A stretch of 64,000 nt of DNA from Sphingomonas naphthae (GTDB lineage: Bacteria; Pseudomonadota; Alphaproteobacteria; Sphingomonadales; Sphingomonadaceae): contig NZ_CP117411.1 in NCBI RefSeq assembly GCF_028607085.1, positions 2,170,001-2,234,000 on the forward strand. The letters run 5' to 3'. Below, in pieces: positions 9,297 through 18,100 of this stretch. The notes under the pieces are model-generated. The model did no database searches, had not been told where the DNA came from, and saw nothing but the letters and a program-made list of their open reading frames with translations. Numbering within the stretch: the first letter of the stretch is position 1; the number at the start of each line of letters is the position of its first letter. A program made the translations under genes and the position numbers.

Positions 9297-9323
9297 CCTA
9301 TCGCAGCCTCATCCTACCTTTCC

Positions 9324-9404
9324 GTTCGTCCTGAGCGCAGTCGAAGGGCGTGCGGCTGGACGATATCGTGTGGGGCACGTCCTTCGACTGCGCTCAGCAC
9401 GAAC
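9324..9404. repeat. Inverted pair of the sphingomonad 'GAGCGCAGTCGAAGG' repeat
   Basis: GTTCGTCCTGAGCGCAGTCG... at 9324-9347 and its near-complement CCTTCGACTGCGCTCAGCAC... at 9381-9404 form a long hairpin between two convergently spaced minus-strand genes. Related single copies lie near 11,640-11,735 and 60,780-60,895. Confidence 0.7.
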
Positions 9405-9419
9405 GGGTGAGTGGGGCGA

Positions 9420-10325
9420 TCACCCCCGCGTCAGCACGATCCCCGGCCGTGGCGGCACGTTCGGCAGGTCCGCGAACGACAGCGGCGCCAGCTCCGTCCC
9501 GACGATGTCGAACGGCTTCAACCCCATCCCCGCCAGATCGCCCAGGAAGGCCGACAGGTCGAAGCCCGCCGTGCGGATCTGGTCCGGCGACCATTCCATC
9601 ACGATCCGCAACTGCGGATTGTCCGCGATGGTGCGGCGGGCGCCCGCGAAGGCGAGCGGTTCGGCGCCCTCGACGTCGATCTTCATATGATCGACCCGCC
9701 CGCCCATCTCGGCGGCGAGATCGTCGATCCGCACGCCCGTCACCGTGAACGGCTCGACCGCCGGCTCGCCCATCAGGTCGGTCAGCGCCGTGCCCGGATC
9801 GGTCATGCTGGTGTTGCCCGGCCGGCCGATGCGGCGATACAGCGTCACCGGATCGCGGCTATCGCAGATGGCCGCGTGGACGATGCGGCTATTCTCCTGC
9901 ACATTGTTGATCGCCAGATTGTCGCGCGCCAGATCGGCGACCCGCCCGTCCGCCTCGATGCCGACGACCTGACCCTGCGGGCACAGCCGCCCCATCAGGC
10001 CGGTGTAGAAACCGAAGTTGCAGCCCGCATCGATGCAATGGTCGCCGGGCTTCAGCACGCGGATGAAATAGTTGGTCAGCACCGGCTCGAACTGGCCGGT
10101 GATGATGAACCAGGGCGCGATCAGCCGATCATCGGCTTCGACCATGAAACCGAAATTGCGGCCGGCCATCACCGCCTTCACCAGCACGCGATTATTGCCC
10201 ATGTAGGTGGCGCGCGAACCGTGGCTGAAGGCTTCCAGCGCGTGGACCTGATGGGTGAGCTGTTCGATCTGGCGCTGCATCCGCCTGGATCGCTTGCCGC
10301 TGACCCTCTCCCACAAACCGCGCAT
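9420..10325 (-). CDS. FkbM-family SAM-dependent methyltransferase
   Basis: 301 residues. A short coiled-coil N-terminus (RQIEQLTHQVHALEAFSH) precedes the methyltransferase fold: SAM-binding CIDAGCNFGFYTG (near residue 100), the acidic loop VVGIEADGRVADLA, and the FkbM signature MKIDVEGAEPLAFAGA (near 225). Members O-methylate sugars or polyketides, often in surface glycans. No glycan cluster is nearby, so the substrate is unknown. Confidence 0.88.
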   Translation of the reverse strand: MRGLWERVSGKRSRRMQRQIEQLTHQVHALEAFSHGSRATYMGNNRVLVKAVMAGRNFGFMVEADDRLIAPWFIITGQFEPVLTNYFIRVLKPGDHCIDAGCNFGFYTGLMGRLCPQGQVVGIEADGRVADLARDNLAINNVQENSRIVHAAICDSRDPVTLYRRIGRPGNTSMTDPGTALTDLMGEPAVEPFTVTGVRIDDLAAEMGGRVDHMKIDVEGAEPLAFAGARRTIADNPQLRIVMEWSPDQIRTAGFDLSAFLGDLAGMGLKPFDIVGTELAPLSFADLPNVPPRPGIVLTRG

Positions 10326-10361
10326 CGTTGCTCCTGTTCTGATCCGGCCTTGCCGGATCAG

Positions 10362-10445
10362 GGCGGCACCGGCCCGCTCCCCCACCCGGCCACCCATAAG
10401 ATACTGCCGTTGGGTGGCCGGGTGGGGGAGCGGGCCGGTGCCGCC
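10362..10445. repeat. Perfect 35-bp inverted repeat between fkbM-type gene and folP
   Basis: The arms at 10,362-10,396 and 10,411-10,445 are exactly complementary (GGCGGCACCGGCCCGCTCCC... outward), with a 14-base loop. No T-run follows, so it may be a repeat-family hairpin working as a roadblock or mRNA stabiliser. A diverged relative lies at 17,698-17,759. Confidence 0.88.
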
Positions 10446-10465
10446 GCCAAATTCGCCGGCGGCTA

Positions 10466-11560
10466 TTACATGGGCGTGGGAGCTTGGAAAGTCAGCGCCT
10501 GATCGCGCATCCCCCGCCACACACGCAGCGCCTGCACCGTCTCGGCCACGTCGTGCACGCGGAACAGCTGTACCCCCTGCCCCGCGCCCGCCATCACCGT
10601 GGCGAGCGATCCGCCCAGCCGGCGATCGGCCGGCGCCTCGCCATCGAGCGCACCCAGGAACCGCTTGCGGCTCGCCCCCAGCAGGATTGGACAGCCAAGG
10701 CCGTGGAACAGCGACAGGCCGTTTAGCAGCGCCAGATTGTGCGCCACCGTCTTGCCGAAGCCGATGCCGGGATCGACGACGATCCGCGCCCGATCGATCC
10801 CCGCCGCCACCGCCGCCGCGATCCGCTCGCCAAGCCAGTCGTAGACCTCCAGCAGCACATCGCCATAAGCCGGCCCGCGCTGCATCGTCTCGGGGCTGCC
10901 CTGATGGTGCATCAGCACGACCGACGCGCCGGCGCGCGCCACAACCTCGGCCGAACGCGGATCCCACAGCAGGGCCGACACGTCGTTGACGATGGCGGGC
11001 GCCGCCGCCAGCACCGCCTCCATCACCCCCGCCTTGCGCGTGTCGATCGAGAGCGCGACGCCGGCCCGCGCCAGCCCCGCGACGACGCGCGCGACCCGCG
11101 CGATCTCCTCGCCCTCCCACACCGCCTCCGCCCCCGGCCGGGTCGATTCCCCGCCGACGTCCACCAGCGCCGCCCCGGCCGCTGCCATCGCGACGCCGTC
11201 CGCCACCGGGTCGGCATGGGTGCCCCCGTCCGAGAAACTGTCGGGCGTGACGTTGAGGATCGCCATGACCTTGGGCTCGTCGAGCCCGATCCGCCGCTCG
11301 CCCAGCATCAGCGCCGGGCGCGGCGCGGTGAGGCGGGCGATCGTCGCCTCGGCCCCGGCCCGCGCGGTGATGTCGAGCGTGGCGAGGAAGGAGGACAGGC
11401 GCTCGACCGGAACGAGCGTCGTGCCCGTCCGGCGACCATCCGCGGCGGCGATCGCCTCGATCGCGGAGAACCAGCACAGCCCTCCGGCGAGGCGCAGCAC
11501 CTGCCCATCGAGGCCGAAGGGTGCGTCGACGAAGGCGGTAGGGCGGAGGTAGAGGGTCAT
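10466..11560 (-). CDS. folP: Dihydropteroate synthase
   Basis: Condenses p-aminobenzoate with dihydropterin pyrophosphate in folate synthesis; the sulfonamide target. 364 residues, about 90 longer than E. coli FolP because of an N-terminal extension (residues 1-95) that is common in sphingomonads. The core carries MAILNVTPDSFSDGG, DVGGESTRPGA, NDVSAL, VVLMHHQGSP, VDPGIGFGKT and LLGASRKRFLG, all substrate-site motifs. It is read in the same direction as the methyltransferase gene but separated from it by the 35-bp hairpin. Confidence 0.96.
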   Translation of the reverse strand: MTLYLRPTAFVDAPFGLDGQVLRLAGGLCWFSAIEAIAAADGRRTGTTLVPVERLSSFLATLDITARAGAEATIARLTAPRPALMLGERRIGLDEPKVMAILNVTPDSFSDGGTHADPVADGVAMAAAGAALVDVGGESTRPGAEAVWEGEEIARVARVVAGLARAGVALSIDTRKAGVMEAVLAAAPAIVNDVSALLWDPRSAEVVARAGASVVLMHHQGSPETMQRGPAYGDVLLEVYDWLGERIAAAVAAGIDRARIVVDPGIGFGKTVAHNLALLNGLSLFHGLGCPILLGASRKRFLGALDGEAPADRRLGGSLATVMAGAGQGVQLFRVHDVAETVQALRVWRGMRDQALTFQAPTPM

Positions 11561-11911
11561 CGGCGACCTCTACGCCCGGCGGATGGGCGAAGTCGAGGAG
11601 CCGAAGCCGCCCCGCCCCACTCCCCAAACCAACACCGTCCGTCCTGCGCGAAGTCGAAGGACGCCCCCCGATCGGTGCCGTCCGGTCGACTGCGCTTCGA
11701 CGTCATACCGGAGGGACGAGGTTCATCCTGAGCGCCTGTCTCGTCGGGCGGCCCCGGGGCCCGGCACGAAGGCGTTGCTGGCTGTGGCAGCTGGCGGATA
11801 GCTTGTTCCAGCACCGACTTTTTTCATGTCGCGTGGATCGCATGCCGTCGATCCTCGTTACCGCTCTCGCGACGGGTCCATGAAGTCCCGCGACGGGAGG
11901 AATGTCAGTGC
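11561..11911. other. Gene-free spacer with dispersed repeats
   Basis: About 350 bases without a supported gene. It holds two partial copies of the GAAGTCGAAGG / CGACTGCGCTTCGAC repeat family (near 11,650 and 11,690). The last 60 bases before the CAP gene contain CGGGAGGAATG-type ribosome-site sequence. Confidence 0.6.
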
Positions 11912-12406
11912 ATGGCGAGAATCGGCCCTCTGTTCGCGATCGCCTGCACACTGGCCCCGGCTACGACGCTTGCCGGCGCCCCTAGCCGGATCGATCCCGC
12001 CCGCATCGTCGCCCTCCACAATGTCGAGCGCGCCCATGTCGGCACCGCGCCGCTGATCTGGAGCGATACGCTGGCCGCCAGCGCGGCCGTGTGGGCTCGT
12101 ACCCTCGCGCGCGCCGGGCGGATCTGGCACGATCCGCAGAACAAGGTGGAGGGCGAGAATATCTGGATGGGCACGCGCAATGCGTACAGCCTGACCGAGA
12201 TGCTGGGCCATTGGGCGGCGGAGAAGGAGCAATTGCCCGATCCGGCGCGCTGGCTCGATAACCATGCCGCCGTTGGCCACTACACCCAGATGATCTGGTC
12301 GACGACCACGTCGGTCGGCTGCGCAATGGCCAGCGACCGATCCAATGATTTCCTCGTCTGTCGCTATGCGCCCGCCGGGAATGTCGTCGGACGCCCGCCA
12401 TATTGA
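11912..12406 (+). CDS. Secreted CAP (SCP/PR-1) domain protein
   Basis: 164 residues with a signal peptide ([23 protein letters not shown]). The CAP fold motifs are all present: [34 protein letters not shown] (CAP2-like), [19 protein letters not shown] (CAP1 with His and the conserved Cys) and [14 protein letters not shown]. Bacterial CAP proteins are extracellular and mostly of unknown role. The conserved His/Glu cavity residues appear intact. Confidence 0.93.
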   Translation: MARIGPLFAIACTLAPATTLAGAPSRIDPARIVALHNVERAHVGTAPLIWSDTLAASAAVWARTLARAGRIWHDPQNKVEGENIWMGTRNAYSLTEMLGHWAAEKEQLPDPARWLDNHAAVGHYTQMIWSTTTSVGCAMASDRSNDFLVCRYAPAGNVVGRPPY

Positions 12407-12445
12407 TCGCCGCCGCGATCGGCCGACACGGGCCCGCCGCCCCGA

Positions 12446-12673
12446 CTATTTATCGGGATCGATGCCCTGCGCGATCAGGCGATGGCGCAGATCGTCCATC
12501 GCATGCTCGATTCGCGCGGCCGTGATCGCATCGCCATCGTCCGCCCGGAGACAATCCAGCGCCTCCTTCAGATGGTTAAGGCATTTCAGATGGTTACTGC
12601 CTGGTGTCACAAACACATTCCGGTGCCTCGAGAGGGCTATGAACGATAGACGAAGGCATCCAGCCTTCTCCAC
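12446..12673 (-). CDS. Small hypothetical protein
   Basis: Up to 75 residues. The plausible core is a helical pair, LKCLNHLKEALDCL and ITAARIEHAMDDLRHRLIAQG. The true start is unclear; the first 15 residues look less protein-like. No family recognised. Confidence 0.45.
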   Translation of the reverse strand: MEKAGCLRLSFIALSRHRNVFVTPGSNHLKCLNHLKEALDCLRADDGDAITAARIEHAMDDLRHRLIAQGIDPDK

Positions 12674-12838
12674 ACCAACGCAATAAGGTCCAATTCGGAT
12701 GCACCGCCAGACGCAAATTGCGCGCGGGGGCCGCGTCCTTCTAAGCGGGTGGGGGTGTAGGGCGTTCGGAGCGTTTCTTTTGGCGCGGTCGATATTGTTC
12801 CGTTATGGTAACGAAGTTGGGCAGGCGGGCCTGACACT

Positions 12839-13222
12839 GTGCGAAAGACGCTAGAAATGTCGCACGCCGAGGCGAATTTCGAGATGCCCGTGCTGGCGGC
12901 GCGGGCGCGGCACATGCTGGTGATGCGTCGCCGGCGTGGCGAGGCGCTGGGTGCCCAATATTTCGCCGATCCCTGCTGGGATATGATGCTCGACCTGTTC
13001 GCCGCGCAGATCGAGGGTAAATCCATCTCCACCACCAGCCTGTGCGTCGCCGCCAACGTGCCGACCACCACGGCGCTGCGCTGGATCCAGGCGCTGCTGG
13101 TGGGCGGCCATATCACCCAGCGCACCGACGATCGCGACGCGCGGGTCAAATGGGTGGCGCTCAGCCCGGCGACGTTCGACAAGATCGCCCGCATCGTCCG
13201 GGAGTCCGCCGCGCCCGTATAG
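12839..13222 (+). CDS. MarR-like winged-helix regulator
   Basis: 127 residues from a GTG (an ATG lies six codons later at 12,857). The fold is that of a single winged helix: CWDMMLDLFAAQIEGKSISTTSLCVAANVPTTTALRWIQALLVGGHITQRTDDRDARVKWVALSP, whose last part is the wing with the family DxRxxxV motif. Probable dimeric DNA-binding regulator; its target is unknown. Nothing nearby suggests a ligand. Confidence 0.82.
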   Translation: MRKTLEMSHAEANFEMPVLAARARHMLVMRRRRGEALGAQYFADPCWDMMLDLFAAQIEGKSISTTSLCVAANVPTTTALRWIQALLVGGHITQRTDDRDARVKWVALSPATFDKIARIVRESAAPV

Positions 13223-13336
13223 GTGCCGATCGGACGCGCGGCGGCGGCGATGGCTCCCCGTGGCCTTCCGCATGGCGGGAAGCGGGTGGCGGGGTTGATC
13301 CCGCCCCCGGTCGGGGCTAGGGCCGCCCGGCGTGAT

Positions 13337-13645
13337 GGGCTCGTAGCTCAGTCGGTAGAGCAACGGACTTCATTAGGAGCCATGAGCGGCGAAAGCGCTT
13401 GTGGGATGGTGTCAAATTCGGGGAACCCTCTCGCGTGATGGCGGTGGCGATCCCGAGCCAAGCCCGATCCGCTCCCTTCGGGGCAGGACGGGAAGGTGTA
13501 GAGACTTGATGGCACCCGCCTAACGCCCCTTGCGGGCCACGGTGAAGGGAAAGTCCAGACCACGAACGCCCGCACGGGCGGCGGCGGAAGCCGAAGTGGG
13601 ATGTTAATCTGTAGGTCTCGGGTTCGAATCCCGACGAGCCCACCA
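13337..13645 (+). tRNA. tRNA-Lys(UUU) interrupted by a group I intron
   Basis: Exon 1 is 13,337-13,370 (34 nt): acceptor GGGCTCG, D-arm GCTC..GAGC, anticodon stem ACGGA and CTT. Exon 2 is 13,604-13,645: TTAA, TCTGT, variable loop, T-arm TCGGGTTCGAATCCCGA, CGAGCCC, A and encoded CCA. Joined, the anticodon loop reads CTTTTAA, giving UUU (Lys). The acceptor stem pairs fully, and the anticodon stem pairs with one G-U. The intron falls between nucleotides 34 and 35, the same position as the cyanobacterial tRNA-Leu(UAA) intron. Confidence 0.88.
13371..13603 (+). ncRNA. Group I self-splicing intron (IC3-like), 233 nt
   Basis: The four conserved core elements appear in order: P (AAATTCGGGGAACCC, 13,414-13,428), Q (GATCCCGAGCCAAGCCC, 13,449-13,465), R (AGGTGTAGAGACTTGATGG, from 13,494) and S (AAGGGAAAGTCCAGACC, 13,545-13,561). 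The 5' exon ends GGACUU; the internal guide GGAGCC (13,375-13,381 area) pairs with it through a bulged A and puts a U-G wobble at the splice site. The intron ends in G (13,603). No homing endonuclease is encoded. Short size and position suggest subgroup IC3. Confidence 0.88.
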
Positions 13646-13737
13646 CGCAAAGCCCTCTTCCGCTCCCGCCGCCAATGCAGCATTCTGCCGATCGCCGCCG
13701 CGACGCGGGCGACCGGCGGGCCCGCCGGCCAATGCCC

Positions 13738-14145
13738 TCAATCGATCTGGCCGATACCCTCGCAGCTCAGATCGAACGCGGTCAGCCCTGCATCCAGATT
13801 GGCCGCCAGGGTCGGCATGTCGAGCAACTGGTCGATCATCGACTGGGCGTTCTCGTCGCCGGCTTCCTCCAGCGCATCGTCCCACTCGGTCGCATCGAAG
13901 GTGCCGCGCCCGACCCAGGCGAGCGACAGGATTTCGGCCAGCTGGTCCTCGCCGAGGTCTTCCAGCAGCGCCTGGATCTCTTCCTCGATGCCGGTATTGG
14001 CCTCATCCTCCAGCACCGCGAACTGATCGTCACTGTCGCTGGGATCGTCCTCCTCGTCATTCTCGATGGCGGGCACCTGCGCCTCCAGCTCGCGCGCCCG
14101 GATGATGAGACGACAGATCGTCTCGAGCGAAACCGAAAGCTCCAT
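13738..14145 (-). CDS. DUF3775 family acidic protein
   Basis: 135 residues from ATG 14,145 (an earlier in-frame ATG at 14,166 is possible). It begins LSVSLETICRLIIRARELEAQVPAIE, has a very acidic middle (NDEEDDPSDSDD), and ends in a helical region EIQALLEDLGEDQLAEILSLAWVGRGTFDATEWDDAL. This matches the DUF3775 pattern found in alphaproteobacteria; function unknown. It lies between the two tRNA genes on the opposite strand. Confidence 0.82.
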   Translation of the reverse strand: MELSVSLETICRLIIRARELEAQVPAIENDEEDDPSDSDDQFAVLEDEANTGIEEEIQALLEDLGEDQLAEILSLAWVGRGTFDATEWDDALEEAGDENAQSMIDQLLDMPTLAANLDAGLTAFDLSCEGIGQID

Positions 14146-14316
14146 AAGCTCGTCCCCTTGCGGCAATGCGTGGATGGTATCGAAGGGGGCGAACGTGGCG
14201 CGACGCGCGCGGTTCCGCGATCATCGCTCGGGCGCGAAACACAAGGTTGACCCCCAACCACGCCCTGCCTATAGCGCCCGCCTCGCCGAAGGCCCTTGCG
14301 GGGCGTCGCTTGGTGG

Positions 14317-14393
14317 GGCGGAGTAGCTCAGCTGGTTAGAGCACGGGAATCATAATCCTGGGGTCGGGGGTTCAAGTCCCTCCTCCGCTACCA
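14317..14393 (+). tRNA. tRNA-Met(CAU), elongator type
   Basis: 77 nt with encoded CCA. Acceptor GGCGGAG pairs with CTCCGCT (terminal G-U), D-arm GCTC..GAGC, anticodon stem CGGGA/TCCTG with loop ATCATAA (anticodon CAT), and T-arm GGGGGTTCAAGTCCCTC. The sequence resembles alphaproteobacterial elongator tRNA-Met. An Ile2 (lysidine) identity cannot be excluded from the anticodon alone. Confidence 0.92.
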
Positions 14394-14471
14394 TTTCGAC
14401 ACCCTGATCCGCCGCATTGCGGCCATCTTCCATCCATAGCGTCACCGGGTGCCGATCGGGGTCGCCTCACC

Positions 14472-14852
14472 ATGACTGCCCTGACAGCGATCGCCGTCTT
14501 GCTGGCCGGCCTCGGGCATGCGCGTCCGTCCACGATGGAGGCGATGGCCCGCTTCCATGCCGCTTATGACGGCGATCCCGAGATCCATTGCCGGGAAAAG
14601 ACCGGCGAGATCATCGTGTGCGCGCGTCGCGGCCGTTCGCCGTATCGGCTGCCCTTGCCCGATGAACGGCCCGCCATCCGGATGGCGGGGGAGGCGCCGC
14701 ATGGCGCGGTCGGCGGCTCGCCCGCGCGGATCGCGCCCGGCTTCGGCCTCACGTTGACCATTCCGATCGGCAAGGGACCGGGGCAGGCGGCGCCCGCAAA
14801 GGCCTCGCTTCAGGGTACGGGCGATGCCATGGCCGCAACCAGACGGCCCTGA
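14472..14852 (+). CDS. Small secreted sphingomonad protein
   Basis: 126 residues with an N-terminal signal peptide (MTALTAIAVLLAGLGHA). The mature part carries GEIIVCARRGRSPYRLPLPDE, a motif I associate with a sphingomonad-specific family of exported proteins of unknown function. The C-terminus is Gly/Pro-rich. No neighbours hint at a role. Confidence 0.75.
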   Translation: MTALTAIAVLLAGLGHARPSTMEAMARFHAAYDGDPEIHCREKTGEIIVCARRGRSPYRLPLPDERPAIRMAGEAPHGAVGGSPARIAPGFGLTLTIPIGKGPGQAAPAKASLQGTGDAMAATRRP

Positions 14853-14922
14853 GGACAGCTGGCAGGAACATCTTACCCGCCCGGCGCTTTCCCGTCCGAA
14901 AGACTGTGACGGAGGTGATCCG

Positions 14923-15354
14923 ATGGTGCGTCCGATATCGATCATGCTGGGCTGCGCGTTGATCGTGCTGAGCGCGGCGATGTCGCTGTTCGGCGGCTGG
15001 GCGCGCTATGCGGCGCTGTCCGAAATGGCCGAGATGTCCGGCGCGGGCGAGAATGCCGGGGCGATGGCGTCGATCCAGGCGATCTTCGTCGGCTCGGCCC
15101 TGATCGCCGGGCTGTTCCTGTCCGGCATGGCGGCGCTGATCTGGTATGCCCGCTCCACCGCCGCCCGCCTCGCGCTGACGGTGGTGCTGGCGATCGGGCT
15201 GGTGTGGACCTACGTTTTGTCCGCCACCGGGCCGACCGGGCTGGGCACGCTTCAGTCGGCGGTGGACGTAGCGGCCCTGATCCTGCTTTGGCTGCCGGCG
15301 AGCAGCGCGTTTCTGGCCGGCAGGACGCCGCCGCCGACCACTTTGCAGCGCTGA
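14923..15354 (+). CDS. Four-helix membrane protein
   Basis: 143 residues from ATG 14,923, which follows the ribosome site GGAGGTG. Four hydrophobic stretches lie at about residues 6-24, 48-68, 75-95 and 105-125. No recognised domain; the size resembles DoxX-like or DUF membrane proteins. It precedes the hydrolase gene by 50 bases and may share a transcript with it. Confidence 0.75.
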   Translation: MVRPISIMLGCALIVLSAAMSLFGGWARYAALSEMAEMSGAGENAGAMASIQAIFVGSALIAGLFLSGMAALIWYARSTAARLALTVVLAIGLVWTYVLSATGPTGLGTLQSAVDVAALILLWLPASSAFLAGRTPPPTTLQR

Positions 15355-15404
15355 GCGACGGATCGCCATCCAACCTGCGTTCAAGGCGGCGAGGAGATGA
15401 CGAT

Positions 15405-16238
15405 ATGCGCTTCGACGGAATGGTTCTTGCCCTGATCGGGATGCTGACCGCGATCCCGGCACACGCCGCGCCGACGACGATCGGCTATGGCGCCGATCCC
15501 AAGCAGACGCTGGAATTTCACCCCGCCCCCGCCGGCAAGCCGAAGCCGCCGCTGGTGATCTTCATCCACGGCGGCGGCTGGCGGCGCGGTGATCTGGCGA
15601 CCGGGACCGGGGCCAAGCCCGATTTCTTCACCGCCCGGGGCTATGCCTTCGCCACGATCAACTATCGGCTCGTGCCGCAGGTGACGGTGGCGGACGAGGC
15701 GCGCGACGTGGCGGCGGCGGTGGCGCGGCTGCGGCGGGATGCGGCGCGGCTGGGTTTCGATCCCGATCGGATCGCGCTGATCGGCCATTCGGCGGGCGCG
15801 CATCTGGCGGCGCTGGTCGGCACCGAGCCGGCCTATCTGAAGGCGGCGGGCGTGCCGATCTCCGCGATCCGCGCCGTCTCGCTGCTGGATGGCGCCGCCT
15901 ACGACGTGCCGCGCCAGATGGAGACGGGCCGGCCGATCCTGCGCCGGCTTTACGGCAAGGCGTTCGGCGATGACGAGGCGACGCAGGCGGCGCTGTCGCC
16001 GACCCGCCATGCGGCCGCGCCCAACGCGGGCGCCTTCCTGATCCACTGCCTGTCGCAGCGGAGCGACAGCTGCCCGCAGGCCGAGGCGCTGGCCACGGCA
16101 CTCGGCAAGGCGGGGACGGCGGCGAAGGTGGTGCCGGTGGACGGCACGACCCACCGCCAGCTCAACCAGAATATCGGCGCGGACGGCGACGGGCCGAGCG
16201 CCGAGGTGGCGGCGTTTCTGGCGGGGGCTTTCAGATGA
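15405..16238 (+). CDS. Exported alpha/beta hydrolase
   Basis: 277 residues with a signal peptide (MRFDGMVLALIGMLTAIPAHA). Esterase/lipase family features: oxyanion motif FIHGGGWRRGD (near residue 55), nucleophile elbow IGHSAGAH (near 135), an Asp in the following strand region and a late His (DGTTHRQLN, near 247). The HGGG type is typical of hormone-sensitive-lipase and BD-FAE-like esterases. Substrate unknown; likely periplasmic. Confidence 0.9.
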   Translation: MRFDGMVLALIGMLTAIPAHAAPTTIGYGADPKQTLEFHPAPAGKPKPPLVIFIHGGGWRRGDLATGTGAKPDFFTARGYAFATINYRLVPQVTVADEARDVAAAVARLRRDAARLGFDPDRIALIGHSAGAHLAALVGTEPAYLKAAGVPISAIRAVSLLDGAAYDVPRQMETGRPILRRLYGKAFGDDEATQAALSPTRHAAAPNAGAFLIHCLSQRSDSCPQAEALATALGKAGTAAKVVPVDGTTHRQLNQNIGADGDGPSAEVAAFLAGAFR

Positions 16239-16240
16239 TC

Positions 16241-16307
16241 GTCACTGCGAGCGGAGCGAAGCAGTCCAGGTTCCGCCGCTGGATTGCTTCGCTACGCTCG
16301 CAATGAC
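16241..16307. repeat. Inverted repeat of the 'GTCATTGCGAGCG' family
   Basis: GTCACTGCGAGCGGAGCGAAGC (first 20: GTCACTGCGAGCGGAGCGAA) at 16,241-16,269 is mirrored at 16,279-16,307, with about two mismatches and a short loop. It lies between convergent genes, where it may act as a bidirectional terminator-like hairpin. Confidence 0.7.
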
Positions 16308-16319
16308 GAAGGGCAGTGA

Positions 16320-17606
16320 TCAATCCGCGCCGATACGCTCGATGTCCGCACCTACGGCCGACAGCTTTTCCTCCAGCCGCTCGTAGCCGCGATCGAGGTG
16401 GTAGATGCGGTTGATCTGCGTCTCCCCCTCCGCCGCGAGGCCGGCGAGGACGAGGCTCATCGAGGCGCGCAGATCGGTCGCCATCACCGGCGCGCCGACG
16501 AGGCCCGTCACGCCGCGCACCACCGCCGTCCGCCCGCGCACCTGGATGTCGGCGCCCATGCGGGTGAGTTCGGGGACGTGCATGTAGCGGTTCTCGAAGA
16601 TGGTCTCGGTCAGCACGCTCGCGCCCTCGGCCAGCGCCAGCATCGCCATGAACTGCGCCTGCATGTCGGTCGGGAAGGCCGGATAAGGCGCGGTCGAGAG
16701 GGTCAGCGCCTTGAGGCGGCCATCGGCCACGACGCGGATGCCGCCGTCCACGGTGGAAACCTGGAGCCCCGCCTCGACCAGACCGTCGATGATCGCGGCC
16801 ATGTCGGCCGCGTCGGCGCCGGCCAGCGTCAGGTCGCCGCCGGTGATGCCCGCCGCGCAGGCGTAGCTGCCCGCCTCGATCCGGTCGGGCATGACGCGAT
16901 AGTCGGCGCCGTGGAGGCGGGGCTGGCCCTGCACCACGATCCGTTCGGTGCCGATGCCCGAAATCTCCGCGCCCATCGCGACGAGGCAGCGGCACAGATC
17001 GGTGATCTCGGGCTCACGCGCGGCATTGTCGATCACCGTCTCGCCATTGGCAAGGCTCGCAGCCATCAGCGCGTTTTCGGTGGCGCCGACCGACACCAGC
17101 GGGAACACGATGCGGCCACCGCGCAGGCCGCCATCGGGCGCGCGCGCCTTCACATAGCCGGCGGCCAGCTCGATCTCGGCCCCCAGCGCCTCGAGCGCCT
17201 TCAGGTGGAGATCGATCGGGCGGTTGCCGATGGCGCAGCCGCCGGGCAGCGACACGGTCGCCTCGCCCTCGCGCGCGACCAGCGGGCCGAGGACGAGGAT
17301 CGAGGCGCGCATCCGGCGCACCATGTCGTAGGGCGCGGTGGTCGAGGCGATCTTTTCGGCGCTCAACGTCATCGAGCGGCCCCATTCGGCGCCGCCGCGC
17401 GCGCCGGCGATCGTGGTCGAGACGCCGAGGCCATTGAGCAGGTGGCCGAAGCCGTCCACGTCGGCCAGACGCGGCAGGTTCGACAAGGTCAGCGGATCGG
17501 CCGTCAGCAGCGCGCAGGGCAGCAGGGTGAGCGCGGCATTCTTCGCGCCGGAGATGGGGACGGTGCCGGAGAGGCGGTTGCGCCCGCGAATGATGATGCG
17601 ATCCAT
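16320..17606 (-). CDS. murA: UDP-N-acetylglucosamine 1-carboxyvinyltransferase
   Basis: First committed step of peptidoglycan synthesis: transfers enolpyruvate from PEP to UDP-GlcNAc; the fosfomycin target. 428 residues from ATG 17,606 ([30 protein letters not shown]). The catalytic Cys is present in [17 protein letters not shown] (near residue 115), and RAGASLVLAGL-type sequence appears as [19 protein letters not shown] near the C-terminus. Cytoplasmic. It stands as a single transcription unit here. Confidence 0.97.
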   Translation of the reverse strand: MDRIIIRGRNRLSGTVPISGAKNAALTLLPCALLTADPLTLSNLPRLADVDGFGHLLNGLGVSTTIAGARGGAEWGRSMTLSAEKIASTTAPYDMVRRMRASILVLGPLVAREGEATVSLPGGCAIGNRPIDLHLKALEALGAEIELAAGYVKARAPDGGLRGGRIVFPLVSVGATENALMAASLANGETVIDNAAREPEITDLCRCLVAMGAEISGIGTERIVVQGQPRLHGADYRVMPDRIEAGSYACAAGITGGDLTLAGADAADMAAIIDGLVEAGLQVSTVDGGIRVVADGRLKALTLSTAPYPAFPTDMQAQFMAMLALAEGASVLTETIFENRYMHVPELTRMGADIQVRGRTAVVRGVTGLVGAPVMATDLRASMSLVLAGLAAEGETQINRIYHLDRGYERLEEKLSAVGADIERIGAD

Positions 17607-17697
17607 GGGTGCCGCCTTAACGAAGGCGGTGCGGGGTGCCAAGGAAGCGGAAGAGAGTCATTTGTTTGATCCGCTCACGCGGATGGGGCCGCACCAG

Positions 17698-17759
17698 CCC
17701 CCACCCCCACCCGACCGCCCGAACAGCGTACCATGTGGGCGGTCGGGTGGGGGTGTGGG
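17698..17759. repeat. GC-rich inverted repeat downstream of the 17.9-kb gene cluster
   Basis: The arms at 17,698-17,720 and 17,737-17,759 (CCCCCACCCCCACCCGACCG outward) are complementary with one mismatch. This is a diverged relative of the 35-bp hairpin at 10,362. Confidence 0.7.
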
Positions 17760-17897
17760 CGGGCGGGGCCCGCGCCGTGAGGCGCGCAAAAAACTCCGCA
17801 ATCAAACTTCACGGCTTCGTCATGACGCTTACGCACTTCGGTGGCATAAGGCTGTCACAAGGCCCCGGCACAGGGGCCAGTGAATGAGGAGACGACC

Positions 17898-18056
17898 ATG
17901 GCCGACGACGATCTCGTCTATCTGCTGAGACGCAGCGTGGAAGAGCAGCGGCGCATGAAGGATGCCCGCGCGGAACGCAGCCGCGCCCCCTACCGCGACA
18001 TGGCCGACGGCCACCGCGGCCCCGGCGGCGACAATCCGCGCGCGTTTTCATGGTGA
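17898..18056 (+). CDS. Small charged protein of 52 residues
   Basis: Sequence begins MADDDLVYLLRRSVEEQRRM and ends DNPRAFSW. GAGGAG lies nine bases before the ATG. It is helical and rich in Arg and Asp. No family known to me; the good ribosome site and codon use suggest it is real. Confidence 0.6.
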   Translation: MADDDLVYLLRRSVEEQRRMKDARAERSRAPYRDMADGHRGPGGDNPRAFSW

Positions 18057-18100
18057 TGGCCCCCCATTAGCATCACCGTGAGGGGCGTCGGCATTCCCCC

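Noticed and set aside
13317-13646. Open minus-strand frames across the tRNA-Lys and intron
   Set aside because: They read through the antisense of the tRNA and intron core, giving the familiar spurious peptide GSSGFEPETYRL. The RNA features explain the region.
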